In this document: piece after piece, positions 10,888-21,589 of the stretch
How the letters are laid out: every line of letters begins with the position of its first letter
Numbering within the stretch: position 1 is the stretch's first letter
The notes under the pieces: generated by a model
What the model was told of the DNA's origin: nothing
Database searches by the model: none
What the model saw: the letters and a program-made list of their open reading frames with translations, nothing else
Made by a program: the position numbers and the translations under genes
Assembly (NCBI GenBank): GCA_922989275.2
Contig: OV277867.1
Span: 42,460,070-42,524,069, forward strand
Direction: 5' to 3'
Source: Gari tellinella
Taxonomy: Eukaryota; Mollusca; Bivalvia; Cardiida; Psammobiidae
Length of the DNA stretch: 64,000 nucleotides

Positions 10888-11119
10888 GGGGCCCGTTTAA
10901 TAAAACTTCCTACGACAAAAACGGTCGTAAGTAGAAATTTTAAAATTCATTTACTTTCTGATTTCTCTATAAGATCCTGTCTTGTGACATCTTTTTAGAA
11001 AGACGATTCCAAAGAGATGTCACAAGACAGGATTAGATGGAGAAAATAAATAATAATTGAGACTTTTATAATCTGACTTACGACAGCATTCGTCGTACGA
11101 AGGTTTATGAAACGGGCCC
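10888..11119. mobile_element. MITE family E copy 1
   Basis: The ends are GGGCCCGTTTAATAAAAC and GTTTATGAAACGGGCCC. Subterminal TACGACAAAAACGGTCGTAA and its partner follow. The central stem has AATCCTGTCTTGTGACATC and its complement, but the hairpin tip (GAATCGTCTTGAAAAGACG in other copies) is partly lost here. Confidence 0.8.
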
Positions 11120-11157
11120 AGAATAGCAAACTGACATGGTCACAGTTATGGCACATA

Positions 11158-11406
11158 TTAACCCATTACCCCTTAATACACATTTAACACCTTTAATTTA
11201 GTATCCCACTGTAAAAAATAGTTCAAATTCATAAAATCATAAATATGTATCAAAAGAAATATCCAATATATTCCAGTAGACGATAGCTTAAAACAGATTG
11301 AAAGTAAAGCAGAATGCGCCTAAGCATTCTGCTTTACTTTCTATCTGCTTTAAGTAGTCACCTATCTTCAAACTAGAAACAGATTACATATGGGGTAATG
11401 GGCTAA
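11158..11406. mobile_element. MITE family B copy
   Basis: TTAACCCATTACCCC on the left and GGGGTAATGGGCTAA on the right form inverted ends. The centre is the core-2 hairpin with AAAGCAGAATGCGCCTAAG and CTTTACTTTCTATCTGC. Confidence 0.75.
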
Positions 11407-11739
11407 GAAGTGTTTACGATATGCTAGCGACATCTGCAAATTTACAACTCTGGAAGCTTTCGTATGGCCCGACATGCCAACTAGAGCACATCCTATCATC
11501 TTGCCACAAAGTGTCCTTTCTAAGGGAAGCTACTGATATTGTCATATTCTAGTGTAACGCCAATGAGTAATCAAATTTGACAAGGAAAGTAGAAAGAGCG
11601 TTACATATCACCAAGGCGGGCTTTACCCCTTTTGTGAAGGAAGGATAGAAGGCCAAGTCATCTCATCATCGAGTAAGGGAAATTCTAACTTCTGTTCAGT
11701 TATGGGCAATGCTAGAATTTTCTGAATTGAACCCATTTG

Positions 11740-11835
11740 TGCATAGCGTTCTATAAAAGGGAAGACATAAGACAAACAGTGTAGACTCAGATCAGACGCC
11801 GCGTTATGCGGCGTCTGATCCTAGTCTACACTGGC
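11740..11835. repeat. Hybrid core-1 hairpin (G-type stem base, A-type tip)
   Basis: The stem begins CAGTGTAGACTCAGATCAG as in family G, but the tip is ACGCCGCGTTATGCGGCGT as in family A. This is direct evidence that the two hairpin types are variants of one core. Confidence 0.7.
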
Positions 11836-11925
11836 TGATAGGAATTTCAATCTAAAATAAAACAAAATTGATAAATTAGAGTAGGCATCCCTCATATAAA
11901 AAATAGATGGGTTCCTCGAAACACG

Positions 11926-12562
11926 TGTGTCACCTGCCAGCAAGTATCAGTATATAACATTCTCTTTCCATAAGAGAAATTTCATTTCAAAATCTTCAGT
12001 AAAACAAGAAATATGCATGAATAGTAAATTTTTGAAAAGGGGAGTAACTATCACACTATTTGTGCAAGAGTAATGGCCCTTGTGCAATACTCTTCCACTG
12101 ACCAAGCTCTTTCCATAAGGCCAAATAAAGAATACCTCTGTTTCCGGTAACCCGACCGACCCTAGTTTTTCCCTCCGACCCTTAACCTTTTTGTGCATTT
12201 TTCGAAAAATGTATCGGCGAATGTCGGTCTTTTTTGCGGCGCATGTGTGCAATAGAAATTAAAAAAGGCTACTTTATAGTCGTTTAAGTGTTTTAAAATT
12301 TGATTTTTTTAAAATAAGATTTAGCACATATCTAAGTGAAATTTGATGAAAATCTGTCATACAGTACATTCCTTGCAGATATTATTTGGTAGTTAATTTA
12401 CCGTTGACATACCCAACACGCAGACAACACATTTTATTGACACATTTGACGTGCATTTAATACATTTCAAAACATAATTAATACCATAAATCACATATAA
12501 GTCACTTCTATGCCGGTATACCAATATTGGTTATAACTTTCCGACTGTCCGTCCCTATTTTT

Positions 12563-12599
<37 letters not shown>

Positions 12600-12795
12600 A
12601 TGTTATAGGAAACACAGGTATTTTTTTTATTTGGCCTAAATGAAGTTTAAATGAAGTTTCATCTTAAAAGCTTCAGAAGAACAGGAGTTATGATGCCTGA
12701 TGCAAAAAGCGTGACGGACAGACACACAGACGGACAGACAGACGCCGGAAAAGTGATCTCTAGGTGTCACCTCTGCCTACAGCAGGTGACACTAG
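11926..12795. mobile_element. Terminal-inverted-repeat element with a 33-nt poly-G tract
   Basis: GTGTCACCTGCCAGCAAG on the left and GCAGGTGACAC on the right form the ends. The interior carries GAAGTTTCATCTTAAAAGC and GGACAGACACACAGACGG, common in dispersed repeats, and a run of 33 Gs at 12565-12597. Related ends flank the element at 33986-35665. Two frames (101 codons on the minus strand, 64 on the plus strand) lie inside it but show no recognisable domain. Confidence 0.6.
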
Positions 12796-13084
12796 AATGG
12801 ACTAGTTCAATATATAAGCAAGGACGATTCCACTGGGCACAGTAGGGTAAAAGGGCGAACCATGATATGATGCATGGTCCCCCGCTGATTGTGCTGGTAG
12901 TTTTTGGTTTTTGGTGGAATGACGTGAGAGCTCGTATACCGGTATGTGATACTACAAATATTTTAGAAATCTATTTCACTTATTTTTGTAACCCTTCCGA
13001 AAAACAACAACAATGTCAATTCTGTTGCATGCCCTGTATATAGCACTGGTACATGGAACCTCGATTTAAGTCTCATTCGAAGGA

Positions 13085-13170
13085 CGTTGCCCGGGGGGAC
13101 GAATTCACGACCCATGGATTAGCAGTCTAGCTAATGCGTTACGTTACCACTTAACCACGGTCCAGCGGTA
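13085..13170 (-). repeat. tRNA-like SINE head
   Basis: On the minus strand it reads GGACCGTGGTTAAGTGGTAA (box A of Ser/Leu tRNA type) followed by an anticodon-arm-like CTAGACTGCTAATCC and GGGTCGTGAATTCGTCC (a weak box B). Mismatches exclude a working tRNA. Confidence 0.5.
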
Positions 13171-13265
13171 ACAAATATTTAGAATACATGTATCTATAAA
13201 CTATCTAAAACGTTGATGGCGAATACTCGCATGTAAATATTTTAGAATCTACATTAGTTGATACA

Positions 13266-13632
13266 ATGCTCAGTCTGTATAACGGCTCTCCGAACAACGA
13301 CTCCCTCCTTACAACAACCATTGTTGCTGTTCGCCAAACAAGACAAGTATGTCCAAACTGTTTCCTGGCTGCAATATCGTCTGTTTAAGATTGTCGTCTG
13401 CTGTTTTTCTCAAAAGCGCATATTGGACATTTAGACAGAAAAAACATAATGAGTGACAACACTTTACAAACAGCTTGAATCCCGATCAGATATCGAGGTA
13501 CTCGACGTCTGATCTTGATTCAAGCTATTTCAAACTGTAATCCTATTTCCCTTCCTATAACAACTCCCTCCGAACAACACACACACTATTTGTCTCCCAC
13601 TCGGTGTTGCTGTAGTGAGGGAGCACTGTTTT
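13266..13632. mobile_element. MITE family D copy 1
   Basis: The right end GTAGTGAGGGAGCACTGT is intact, while the left end is mutated. Internal motifs ACGACTCCCTCCTTACAAC, ATCGTCTGTTTAAG and TGCTGTTTTTCTCAA recur in other D copies. The centre is a core-1 hairpin CAGCTTGAATCCCGATCAGA. A 70-codon minus-strand frame within it is spurious. Confidence 0.75.
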
Positions 13633-13784
13633 TGTAACAAATAAATATATTTTTATTGATTGTTCATTCTTATTACGCAGTAAACTACCGGTATGTCGGG
13701 ATGACCTTTTATCTAGATTTCTTTTAATTTGAGCGGAGTCTACAGTGTGATCAATGCCCGGAGACATGTTTGATCACTTCGTTC

Positions 13785-13985
13785 CAGTGTACAGTTGAAC
13801 TTCGATATCTCGACTCGGTTAGGTCGAACATACCCGTATTTCAAAGTTAAAACGTGGCTAAGCCACGTTTTAACTTTGAAATACGGATATGTTAGACTAA
13901 ACCGAGCATGCAATAAGGATATCCATGTGTCGACAAATCAGATAGTTGAATTAAGCGAATTCGATAATTTCGACTGTATATCGGC
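13785..13985. mobile_element. MITE family J copy 1
   Basis: A nearly perfect hairpin with CCCGTATTTCAAAGTTAAAA and tip CGTGGCTAAGCCACG is flanked by GTTGAACTTCGATATCTCG and diverged counterparts on the right. A 67-codon frame over it is an accident of the palindrome. Diverged copies lie near 31.04-31.39 kb and 47.51-48.26 kb. Confidence 0.7.
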
Positions 13986-14098
13986 ATGTACTCTGTGAAC
14001 AAATAAGGCAATAATGATTATAATCGACTGGACACCAGGCGCCTCAAGGTAAACGACACAAACTATTATTACACACAAAAGGTGCAGCACAAACTTTC

Positions 14099-14735
14099 AA
14101 ACCCTTCACTACCATGACATCACTAGCTTTAAACTATTGTCGTCTGCTTATATTTCTTAAATTTCAATTTCAGGTAAATTGACGAGAGTAATATTGAAAT
14201 AATTTTCAAACAGTTTGTATCCTGATCGGACGCCGCGTAACGCGGCGTCCGATCAGGATCCAAACTGTTTGCAAAATAACCATTGTAATCGGGGTAAGGC
14301 AGAGTGACCAGCTGTTACTAACTCCCACAAGGGCATGTGATTTGTTCTATACCAGAACAACGGTTTACTACGATGTGTATCAAAACGGAGCGAGCAGATG
14401 ACTTCGGTTTTGTTTGCATATGTAAATGTTGTCAATATTGGTATTGAAGGGGTTATACATAATATTATGATGTACTATCATATTATTTAGAATGGCGATG
14501 TCCTCTGTTTTAACCCTTTCACTATTATATCAATGACGCCAAAAGACGCTTTTGCAAACAGTTAACGTGTTCTGATACAGCGGCGTCAATGCTGATCAAG
14601 ATCCAAACTATTTGCCACTCGTTTCGATATTTCACCAACCACACTGCCTTAAATCTAACTTTGAAACGATATTGTATACAACAATATTGAAACAGACGAA
14701 ACTTTTTTATAAAAAAGACGGTGAAGGGGTAACAA
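14099..14735. mobile_element. Two adjacent MITE A copies
   Basis: The first (about 14099-14312) has ACCCTTCACTACCATGACAT at its left, TTGTCGTCTGCTT inside, and a hairpin GGACGCCGCGTAACGCGGCG with both arms changed to GATCGGACG/CGTCCGATC. The second (about 14515-14732) begins TTAACCCTTTCACTATTA and ends GGTGAAGGGGTAA, with a decayed hairpin. Confidence 0.75.
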
Positions 14736-15400
14736 GAAATATCTTTAAAAAAGATATTCGGCGGAATGAGTGGTTGAACTAAGGCTATATAGATGAAATT
14801 GGGTGTGCAAAATTAAATGAAATTGAGGTTTTCAAAGAATTGTAATATCTTGGATTGAAAAGCAAAAAAAATTGAAACAGCAACTTTTATTTAAAATGCA
14901 AAACTATCATGTACAGAAATGCAAAACAGAACAATAATTTAACTCATATCCTAGCTACTGGTAGGAGATCCTCACATTAATCTATTGTTCTATATATCAA
15001 ACTTCATTCATAGAGTTTCTTGAAACAAACTATAGCATACACAAATGTACAGATACAACAGTCTGCTGAACTTCGACTGCCACTCTTGTAAATAATGATG
15101 AAACAACACGATTGTGTTTAACTCACTTGAGGCCATTAATTTTATATATAATATTGCTTTAAATGTATGGTAAATGTGTACAAATAGTTAACAATTCAAA
15201 CAAATTGGTAGTAAACAATTACAAAACACCTAGCTTCCTCTGTATATCTATAAAAAGATTTCAGATGTCATATCTTAAAATAGAAGACTTCAAGTATAAT
15301 TGCATCATCCCAGTGGTAGTAAACAGTGCAGTCTGTATCTCTAAATTTTACACTCACATCCACATCTGGTAAAACTGTAATTGGACATAGACCAGCCTAC
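14736..15400. other. No gene seen
   Basis: AT-rich sequence with a small hairpin around AAATATCTTTAAAAAAGAT. The 69-codon frame at 15163-15372 has no recognisable domain or splice context. Confidence 0.4.
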
Positions 15401-15401
15401 A

Positions 15402-15594
15402 GGGCTCCAGATAAGAGGGAGTAAACTAAACAAATCACATTTTTTCACTCCTTTCAGCACCAAACCCTATGGTGTTACCACTCATTTTCTTTGTCTTGAA
15501 GAGACACTTCAAATGTATAGTGACACCACAGGGTTTAATGCACAAATAAAGATTTTAAGTTTTGAAATAATTCCCTTATCTGGAGCCCTGGCTA
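15402..15594. mobile_element. MITE family I copy 1
   Basis: The ends are GGGCTCCAGATAAGAGGGAG and TTCCCTTATCTGGAGCCC. The inner stem has AAACCCTATGGTGTTACCAC, and the tip TTTGTCTTGAAGAGACA is a variant of core 3. Other copies lie at 32577-32774 and 56388-56567. The 100-codon frame through it is not a gene. Confidence 0.8.
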
Positions 15595-15859
15595 CTATCC
15601 AATCAGACTATTCAGTTTCAACAGGTGCTCTTAATTCTAAATTTCTGATCAAATATAATTGGTTGAAATGTGTGGCCAAATAGAAAGTGTGACTAAATAG
15701 AAACCAGTCAGCTCCGCCGAAAAAACTCGCTATAAATTTGTCGATGAAACCGGGATAAAGGAAATACTAATACTTTATGTGTGTTGTTATTAAAGTTTCA
15801 GGACTGTATATATATATAACTTAACTGGTATAAGTAGCCATTCAGCAGACTTCCCATAG

Positions 15860-16110
15860 CAATTATTTAACCCGCTCACCGCCAAAACGACTAACCCTTT
15901 CAACCCTTAATATCTCTTGTGGGTATTTATTATCCTTTTGGTCTCTTCTAGTACATGCATTTTGAACCAGTCTACTGTTTCATATTTGGTATGTCAACAA
16001 AAAGCAACGAAAATATCAAAAAGTGTAGGCCCTGATCAAAGGGCTCCTTTTGTGCCTTATTCCTGCTACAGAGTCCAGCACTGATTTATCTATAGTTCTG
16101 GTTAGGAAAA
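15860..16110. repeat. Degraded A/G MITE material
   Basis: TTTAACCCGCTCACCGCC and AACCCTTTCAACCCTTAAT resemble MITE ends. GTGTAGGCCCTGATCAAAGG is half of a G-type core-1 hairpin. No intact unit. Confidence 0.5.
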
Positions 16111-16139
16111 GACAACCCAGTATGTATCAAAGGGATATA

Positions 16140-16765
16140 ATGATAAACTATTATAGAGACTGGCGCCAGTCAAAATTATAGAGTTTGATGAGAGGGAATG
16201 CCATTTACAAGGGCCATAACTCTGTCATCAATATATTTTTAGTTATCCTCTTTGTCATTTTAAGTCACACTTTTGTCCGGAAGATATCTCCAATTCTTAT
16301 TATACTAGTGAAATGAAACTGCATAATGGAAAGGGGTTGATGAGAGGGAGTGCCACTCCAGATCTACTAATGCTAGTGAAATGAAATTTCATACATGTAT
16401 ATGGAAAGAGGTTAATGAGAGGGAGTGCCATTTACAAGAGTCATAACTCTGGAATCAATAGTTTGGGAGTTATTCCCCTTTGTCATATGTTCTTGTCCGG
16501 ACGATAACTCCAGTTATACTGATGCTAGTGATGTGATATTTCATATATGTAGAGAGTTTGATGAGAGGAAGTGTAATTGCCGATGGCCATAACTCTTCAA
16601 TATTTTTGGAGTTTTCTTTGACACATCGTCTTATCGGAAGATAACCCCTGTTCTACTGGTGCTAGTGAAATCAAACTTTACATAATTAAATAAAGAGTTT
16701 AATTGGAGGAAATGTCATCCCCTTTGCCATATTTTCTTGTCTGCAAAATGACTTTGCAATTTCTG
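16140..16765. repeat. Tandem repeat, ~150 bp period
   Basis: Blocks such as GAGAGGGAGTGCCATTTACA, GGCCATAACTCT, GATAACTCCAGTT and GCTAGTGAAATGAAA recur four times with decay. Related blocks occur at 35396-35640. No ORF. Confidence 0.7.
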
Positions 16766-16902
16766 TATGAGTTTGTGTTGGTTGCGGATTGTGACGCGGG
16801 GGAGGGGGTTGAAGACATCCGTTTTCCATGAAAAACAAATCTCTAGTTGAGGGTACTCTTTATACCAACCGCAATTTCTCTTAGATACAGAAGTTTAAAT
16901 CA

Positions 16903-16946
16903 TATAGAAAGAAAGAAAAGAAAGAAAGAAAAAGAAAGAAAGAAAG
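16903..16946. repeat. (GAAA)n microsatellite
   Basis: A run of AAAGAAAG units with minor interruptions. Confidence 0.85.
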
Positions 16947-17062
16947 TAGGTGAGTTTAGGCGACAGTAAGACTGTTAAGTGGGATAGGTTATCTGTCATT
17001 ACTGTTATGAAGACATTTATTGTGGTTACAGTGTCTGTCAAACCGTCTCCTCAATACAACTA

Positions 17063-17313
17063 CAGTGAAGAAAAACGACAATTCTTTCCCTTTTAAACGC
17101 AAACAAAACGCAAACGCAAAACACTAAACTGTTGAAAATGGCATCTTTTTTAATGGCCTACTATTTATTTTGAACTGGATGATAGCAAACAGTTTGGAGC
17201 CTGATCAGACGCCGGGTTACCCGGCGTCTGATCTGGCTCCAAACTGTTTGCAATGGAAATAATAGTTTTAGCGTAAACGCGTTTATTAGGAAAGTATAAC
17301 GTTTTCTCCACTG
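17063..17313. mobile_element. MITE C copy 2
   Basis: It is flanked by TA, with CAGTGAAGAAAAACG and ACGTTTTCTCCACTG ends. The hairpin GACGCCGGGTTACCCGGCG is perfect. Confidence 0.85.
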
Positions 17314-17326
17314 TAACTATCCATCA

Positions 17327-18108
17327 TTTCAATCAGGCAAATCCTACAACAGTTAGTTACGAGCAATACGTCATCTGTTTTAAACAATTGCCGTATGCTC
17401 TAATTTCTTAATTTCAAATGTTGGGTAAATCAACTGCAGTAAATCGTAACATGTGTCAAACAGTTTGAACCCTGGTCAAACACCGCGTTGCGCAGCGTCT
17501 GATCAGGATGCAAACAGGTTGGGAGTATTGAAGTTGGAATAACTATTATGGGGTAAGATAGTGAAGGGGTACAGATTTTATCGTGTTGGACACGCTTGGC
17601 CGTTTTCATCTGTTAAATTCATGGATCCCTGAAACTGTGAATAAAAAAACAAGTTTCTTATTAAGTTAGATCCATTTGTAATCATTTGGGGTTGTGTTTA
17701 CAATATATTGTAATAAGAAAAACAGGACAGACTCTGATCAGAGCGCTCCTGTAGGAGCCCCCTGATCTGAGTCTACATTGTTTTCATAAGACAATGGCAC
17801 TCTTCACACGAAAACTGTTAGTAGAGGACGCATGTGTTTACGGGTCACTAGAGTCAATGTGTAAACTATTTCACTGTCAAATTAATCGTGAGATTCGTAC
17901 CCCTTCACCGTTCCATTGTCTTCTGCTTTACTTTTGTTGTTTGCAAGATCGTTTGAATGTAAGATTTAATGTAATATGACTTTAAACATATCGAAACGTG
18001 TGTCAATCAGTTCGGATTCTGATCAGACATCGCGTTACACGGCGTCTGATTAGGATCCAAACTATTGCAAACGAGCTTTTTTGCCGTCATGAAGAGTAAA
18101 AGGGTTAA
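17327..18108. mobile_element. Cluster of MITE A, G and A copies
   Basis: An A copy with hairpin AAACACCGCGTTGCGCAGCG ends at about 17575 with AGTGAAGGGGTA. A G copy (about 17630-17820) has AGAGCGCTCCTGTAGGAGCC. Another A copy (about 17866-18108) begins ATTTCACTGTCAAATTAATC and ends AGAGTAAAAGGGTTAA with hairpin GACATCGCGTTACACGGCG. The 61-codon frame at 17794 is spurious. Confidence 0.7.
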
Positions 18109-18166
18109 TGTATTCGTCTATAACAATTTTCAAACGACACATACAAATATGGGATTTATGGGGAAA

Positions 18167-18374
18167 TACAGTAAAATCTATCTATTGCGATCGCTAAATT
18201 GTTTTAAATTTTAGGTGTTTACGACAGGTGACTGCTTCAAGCAAGGTGACAGAAAACAGAAAACTCCTACAGGAGCTTTCTGTTTTACTGTTACCGTGCT
18301 TTAAGTTGTCACATGTCTTTTATACAATTAATTTACCTTTGCTTTAGCGGTCGTAATAGAGAGGTTTTACTGTA
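18167..18374. mobile_element. MITE family H copy 1
   Basis: It starts TACAGTAAAATCTATCTATT and ends AGAGAGGTTTTACTGTA, TA-flanked inverted ends. The centre is a core-2 hairpin variant CAAGGTGACAG...CTCCTACAGGAGCTTTCTG with GCTTTAAG closing. Confidence 0.8.
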
Positions 18375-18383
18375 TCACTTAAG

Positions 18384-18660
18384 TGTCACTAAAGAGTCAA
18401 ACCGGCAGTTTGGAGCCAGATGAAACCCTAATATTTCTGTGTCTCAAATGAAACCAAACTGTTTGCAACTGTTACAGTTTATCCTAAATACGTGTTATGA
18501 AATTAAACAAAACTTTTCATTGAAACAATTGAGTGCCATATTGCCGTCTGCTTCAAATATGTCGTCTGCAAAAATCTATGTTTTTCAAGAAGGAATCACT
18601 TCGTAGCTTTATAAACAGAAAAATGTCAATTATGAGTGCGCAAATGATGCGAAGTAGGCG
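18384..18660. repeat. Decayed MITE A-like sequence
   Basis: CCGGCAGTTTGGAGCCAGAT and CAAACTGTTTGCAACTG are remains of a core-1 hairpin. ATATGTCGTCTGC recurs as in family A. No gene. Confidence 0.45.
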
Positions 18661-18673
18661 GAGTATAGAAACT

Positions 18674-18909
18674 GGGCTGCCATAAGTTGATATGAAAAAT
18701 CCTAAGATTTCCAAATTTTGATTTTACGAATCGTACCTTTATCACATAGCCTGTTTCTAGCTTTGTTGACATGCAACTACTTAAAGCAGGCTGGAAGTAA
18801 AGCAGAATGCGCCTTAATGCGCATTCTGCTTTACTTTCAGCCAGCTTTAAGCTACCATGTACCAGAAAAAAAATCCGAAGATTTAGGAAACCGGAGAAAT
18901 GGCAGCCCT
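18674..18909. mobile_element. MITE family L copy 2 (core-2 hairpin)
   Basis: GGGCTGCCATAAGTTGATAT and AATGGCAGCCCTG ends match the copy at 10489-10745. The hairpin GCAGAATGCGCCTTAATGCG is near perfect. The 66- and 72-codon frames over it are not genes. Confidence 0.8.
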
Positions 18910-19840
18910 GTAGAAAAAGCGATGGAAAACATCTAAAAAAAATTATATATATGGTGACTTTTCTTGCTGATGTGTTTAGATATATTAAAATGCCAAATGC
19001 ACGATAATGCTACACATTTGCTTTTATTTCAGTAATTTATTTTATTTTTGCAAATACACTATTTGATTTTCAGTCTATTTAAGGGAATCGCCTTTTCGTA
19101 AGAGTTCCAGTAAACATTTATCTGCTATACAAAAGATGTAACAATGCTTGTATGGCGGTGGTAAACCTATTACCCTGTAGCTTGTTTCTAGTTTTAAAGA
19201 CTGATGTCCACTTAAAGCAGGTTAAACGTAAATCACAATGCACATAGAGGCACATTAGTTTAACAACATTTTACAAAAAAGAAAAGCATTGGACAACAGG
19301 CAAAACCTATGTAAGTTCTCTCCTAGAGGCGCACTCTGTTTAAATAATTTCAGTCTGCTGAAGCTGCTGCTCGAGATGTCATTTGCCAGAAAACAAAAAT
19401 AGCTCGCCAGTGACATATTTCGTAAACTAAAGTGCAGAGACTCGGGGTCAAGGTCACAGAGTTAAAAAACAATTTTCACAATGATGGAAATGTCTTGTCC
19501 AAAGGTATGTGTGATGCATGTATGAAACGTGTAGGTCAAAGGGTATAGCAGTTGTTAGCACTTTTCAAACCTTAAGAGCACATTTCGAAACTTCAACGCA
19601 GGGGCTTAGGTCAAGGTCACAGGGATTAATGGTAAAAGCGTACAGAAGTTGTTTACACTTTCGTCACACTGCTGACGCGAACGGTAACAAGTGAACGACA
19701 GCGCCGACGCCGACAACCTGGTGACAACATAAGCTGTCCTTGACATTCTCCCGATGACTGAAAACCGAGAACCCCTAATCATCACACAAATTGACTGCTA
19801 ACCTAATATCCAAAACAAAGTACCAACCAACCCTACCACG
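18910..19840. repeat. Dispersed repeat remains, no gene
   Basis: 18910-19075 resembles 9200-9350 (GATGGAAAA..ATCTAAAAAAA, TTTGCTTTTATTT). A decayed B MITE lies near 19160-19380 (CCTGTAGCTTGTTTCTAG, CACTTAAAGCAGG). 19430-19660 has a short duplicated block (GGGGTCAAGGTCACAGAG and GCTTAGGTCAAGGTCACAGG). Confidence 0.5.
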
Positions 19841-19842
19841 TG

Positions 19843-20075
19843 ATAGTTAACCTCTGCACTGCAATGACGTAACCGGCTTTACACAATTTTGTCGTCTGCT
19901 CTTTTTTCTCAAATTCAGGTTTTCGGTAAATTGACAATAGTAATATCATAATGATCTTCAAACAGTTTGAATCCTGATCAGACGCCGCGTAACGCGGCGT
20001 CTGATCAGGATCCAAACTGGTTGCAAAAATACCAACCCCATCGTACTCGGAATAAGGCAGCGTGACCTGAGGGGT
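19843..20075. mobile_element. MITE A copy
   Basis: TTAACCTCTGCACTGCAATG at left, TTTGTCGTCTGCTC and CAAATTCAGG inside, and the core-1 hairpin GACGCCGCGTAACGCGGCGT, perfect. Right part GGAATAAGGCAGCGTGACC. Confidence 0.8.
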
Positions 20076-20589
20076 TTATTAAAGGAACATGCCCTTGTGC
20101 ACCAGAGCGTAAATATGACTAGACCAATCAATACACGAACCACATCTGAACTATAACACTGAATTTGAATAGAGAAAAATAAGCACGCTTTGGTGCGGAT
20201 TAAGTAGTAAATTTAAAAACTTGTCGGTCCACGTGAACTGGGATTGACCACAGTTTGAAAATGACGCATCAGTGATTGTATAAATCTACTAAATGGATTT
20301 ACTTTAAAGTTAAAAGGCTGTTTAAACAAAAGTAATTGTAGCCTGAAGTGTAGGAGTATCTTCACGTGGCCTGATTCGCTGTATGATTTCTGCCGATAAA
20401 GGTGAGTTATATGTTTGTCTTAACATTAATTGTTTCATGTGTATAATAATCAAGTTTTGACTTATTTTTCCTCTCACTTGTCTATCTATCTTAGTATATG
20501 TCTGTTTAAACTGCACCACCCTCATATGAGTATTACGTAATAATTGTCGCCAATAATTATCGCCTCTTATTTCCAAATGTATAATCTAG

Positions 20590-20865
20590 TTTATTTACTC
20601 TTTACCCAATAGCCCGCTTCTAGTTATGAAGACAGATGACCACTTAAAGCAGGTTGAAAGTAAAGTAGAATGCGCCTGAAGGCACATTCTGCTTTACTTT
20701 CAGCCTGCTTTAAGCCATTAAGGTTCCACCCGGCACCTGCTAGGATATTGACAATATTTCTTACGCAATATGTTCATTGCCCTATAAATATGAACTTTTT
20801 TTTTTCAGAGGAGGATTAAGTTAAATGCGCTAAAAGGCGCTTATATAAGGGAAAGGGTTTAATCC
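20590..20865. mobile_element. MITE B copy
   Basis: TTTACCCAATAGCCCGCTTC at left, core-2 hairpin AAAGTAGAATGCGCCTGAAG and its partner, then TATAAATATGAAC and AAGGGAAAGGGTTTAAT at right. Confidence 0.75.
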
Positions 20866-21364
20866 TTCACTGTCCTATATCCGAGTACAATAGTTTGGAT
20901 CCTATTCGGACACCGCGCACCGCGCCAAACTATTTAATACTAATTACGATAATGATTTAGTCAATTTTGATTACTTAAAAATAATTTTTTTAGAAACAAA
21001 CTGAAAAATGTAAAAAATCAACATGATAATCTATCTCGATATTTCTGCTGCACACCCTCACGGGTAATTTCGAGCAGTTTGCGCGCCAAGTGCCTATTAG
21101 TAGAAATAGGAACAGATAAAAGTTAAGGAAATAAGGGTGTAAAGGTGATAGGGGTTAAAATACTAGGGTGAAAAGATAAAAATCAGGATAAAAACACAAC
21201 TGCAGGACTCATGGTTTAAAATGACAGATGTTGCTGACTGATGACTTGAACTGGTTCAAGTCACCAGTCAGCACAACATCTGATGGCAGAGCATGAACGT
21301 GAAATGATAAAAATTCGAAACACAGAGTATTTCTAGGACTAAAACAAAGCATGCCGTAATTGTT

Positions 21365-21577
21365 TAACCCCATCACTGTCATGACGTCAACAATTTTCAC
21401 AATTGTCTGCTTTTAATCTCAAATTTAAACTTTAGTTATTTTGACTAAATAGATATTGAAATGAGTGTTAAACAGTTAAGATCCTGATCGGACACCGCGA
21501 CATGCGGCGACTGATTATGATCCAAACTCTGTTGGCAAATGAACATTGCACTCGTCGTGCTGCAGTGAAAGGGTTAA
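21365..21577. mobile_element. MITE A copy abutting the satellite
   Basis: It starts TTAACCCCATCACTGTCATG and continues with ACGTCAACAATTTTCACAAT, a diverged core-1 hairpin, and the right terminus CTGCAGTGAAAGGGTTAA. The satellite begins within a few bases, and its monomer matches the terminal region of this family (see the findings). Confidence 0.8.
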
Positions 21578-21589
21578 AAAAAGCTGTTG

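Noticed and set aside
15163..15372. 69-codon frame in an otherwise empty stretch
   Set aside because: No recognisable domain, no splice signals with matching phase, and AT-rich composition like the surrounding spacer.
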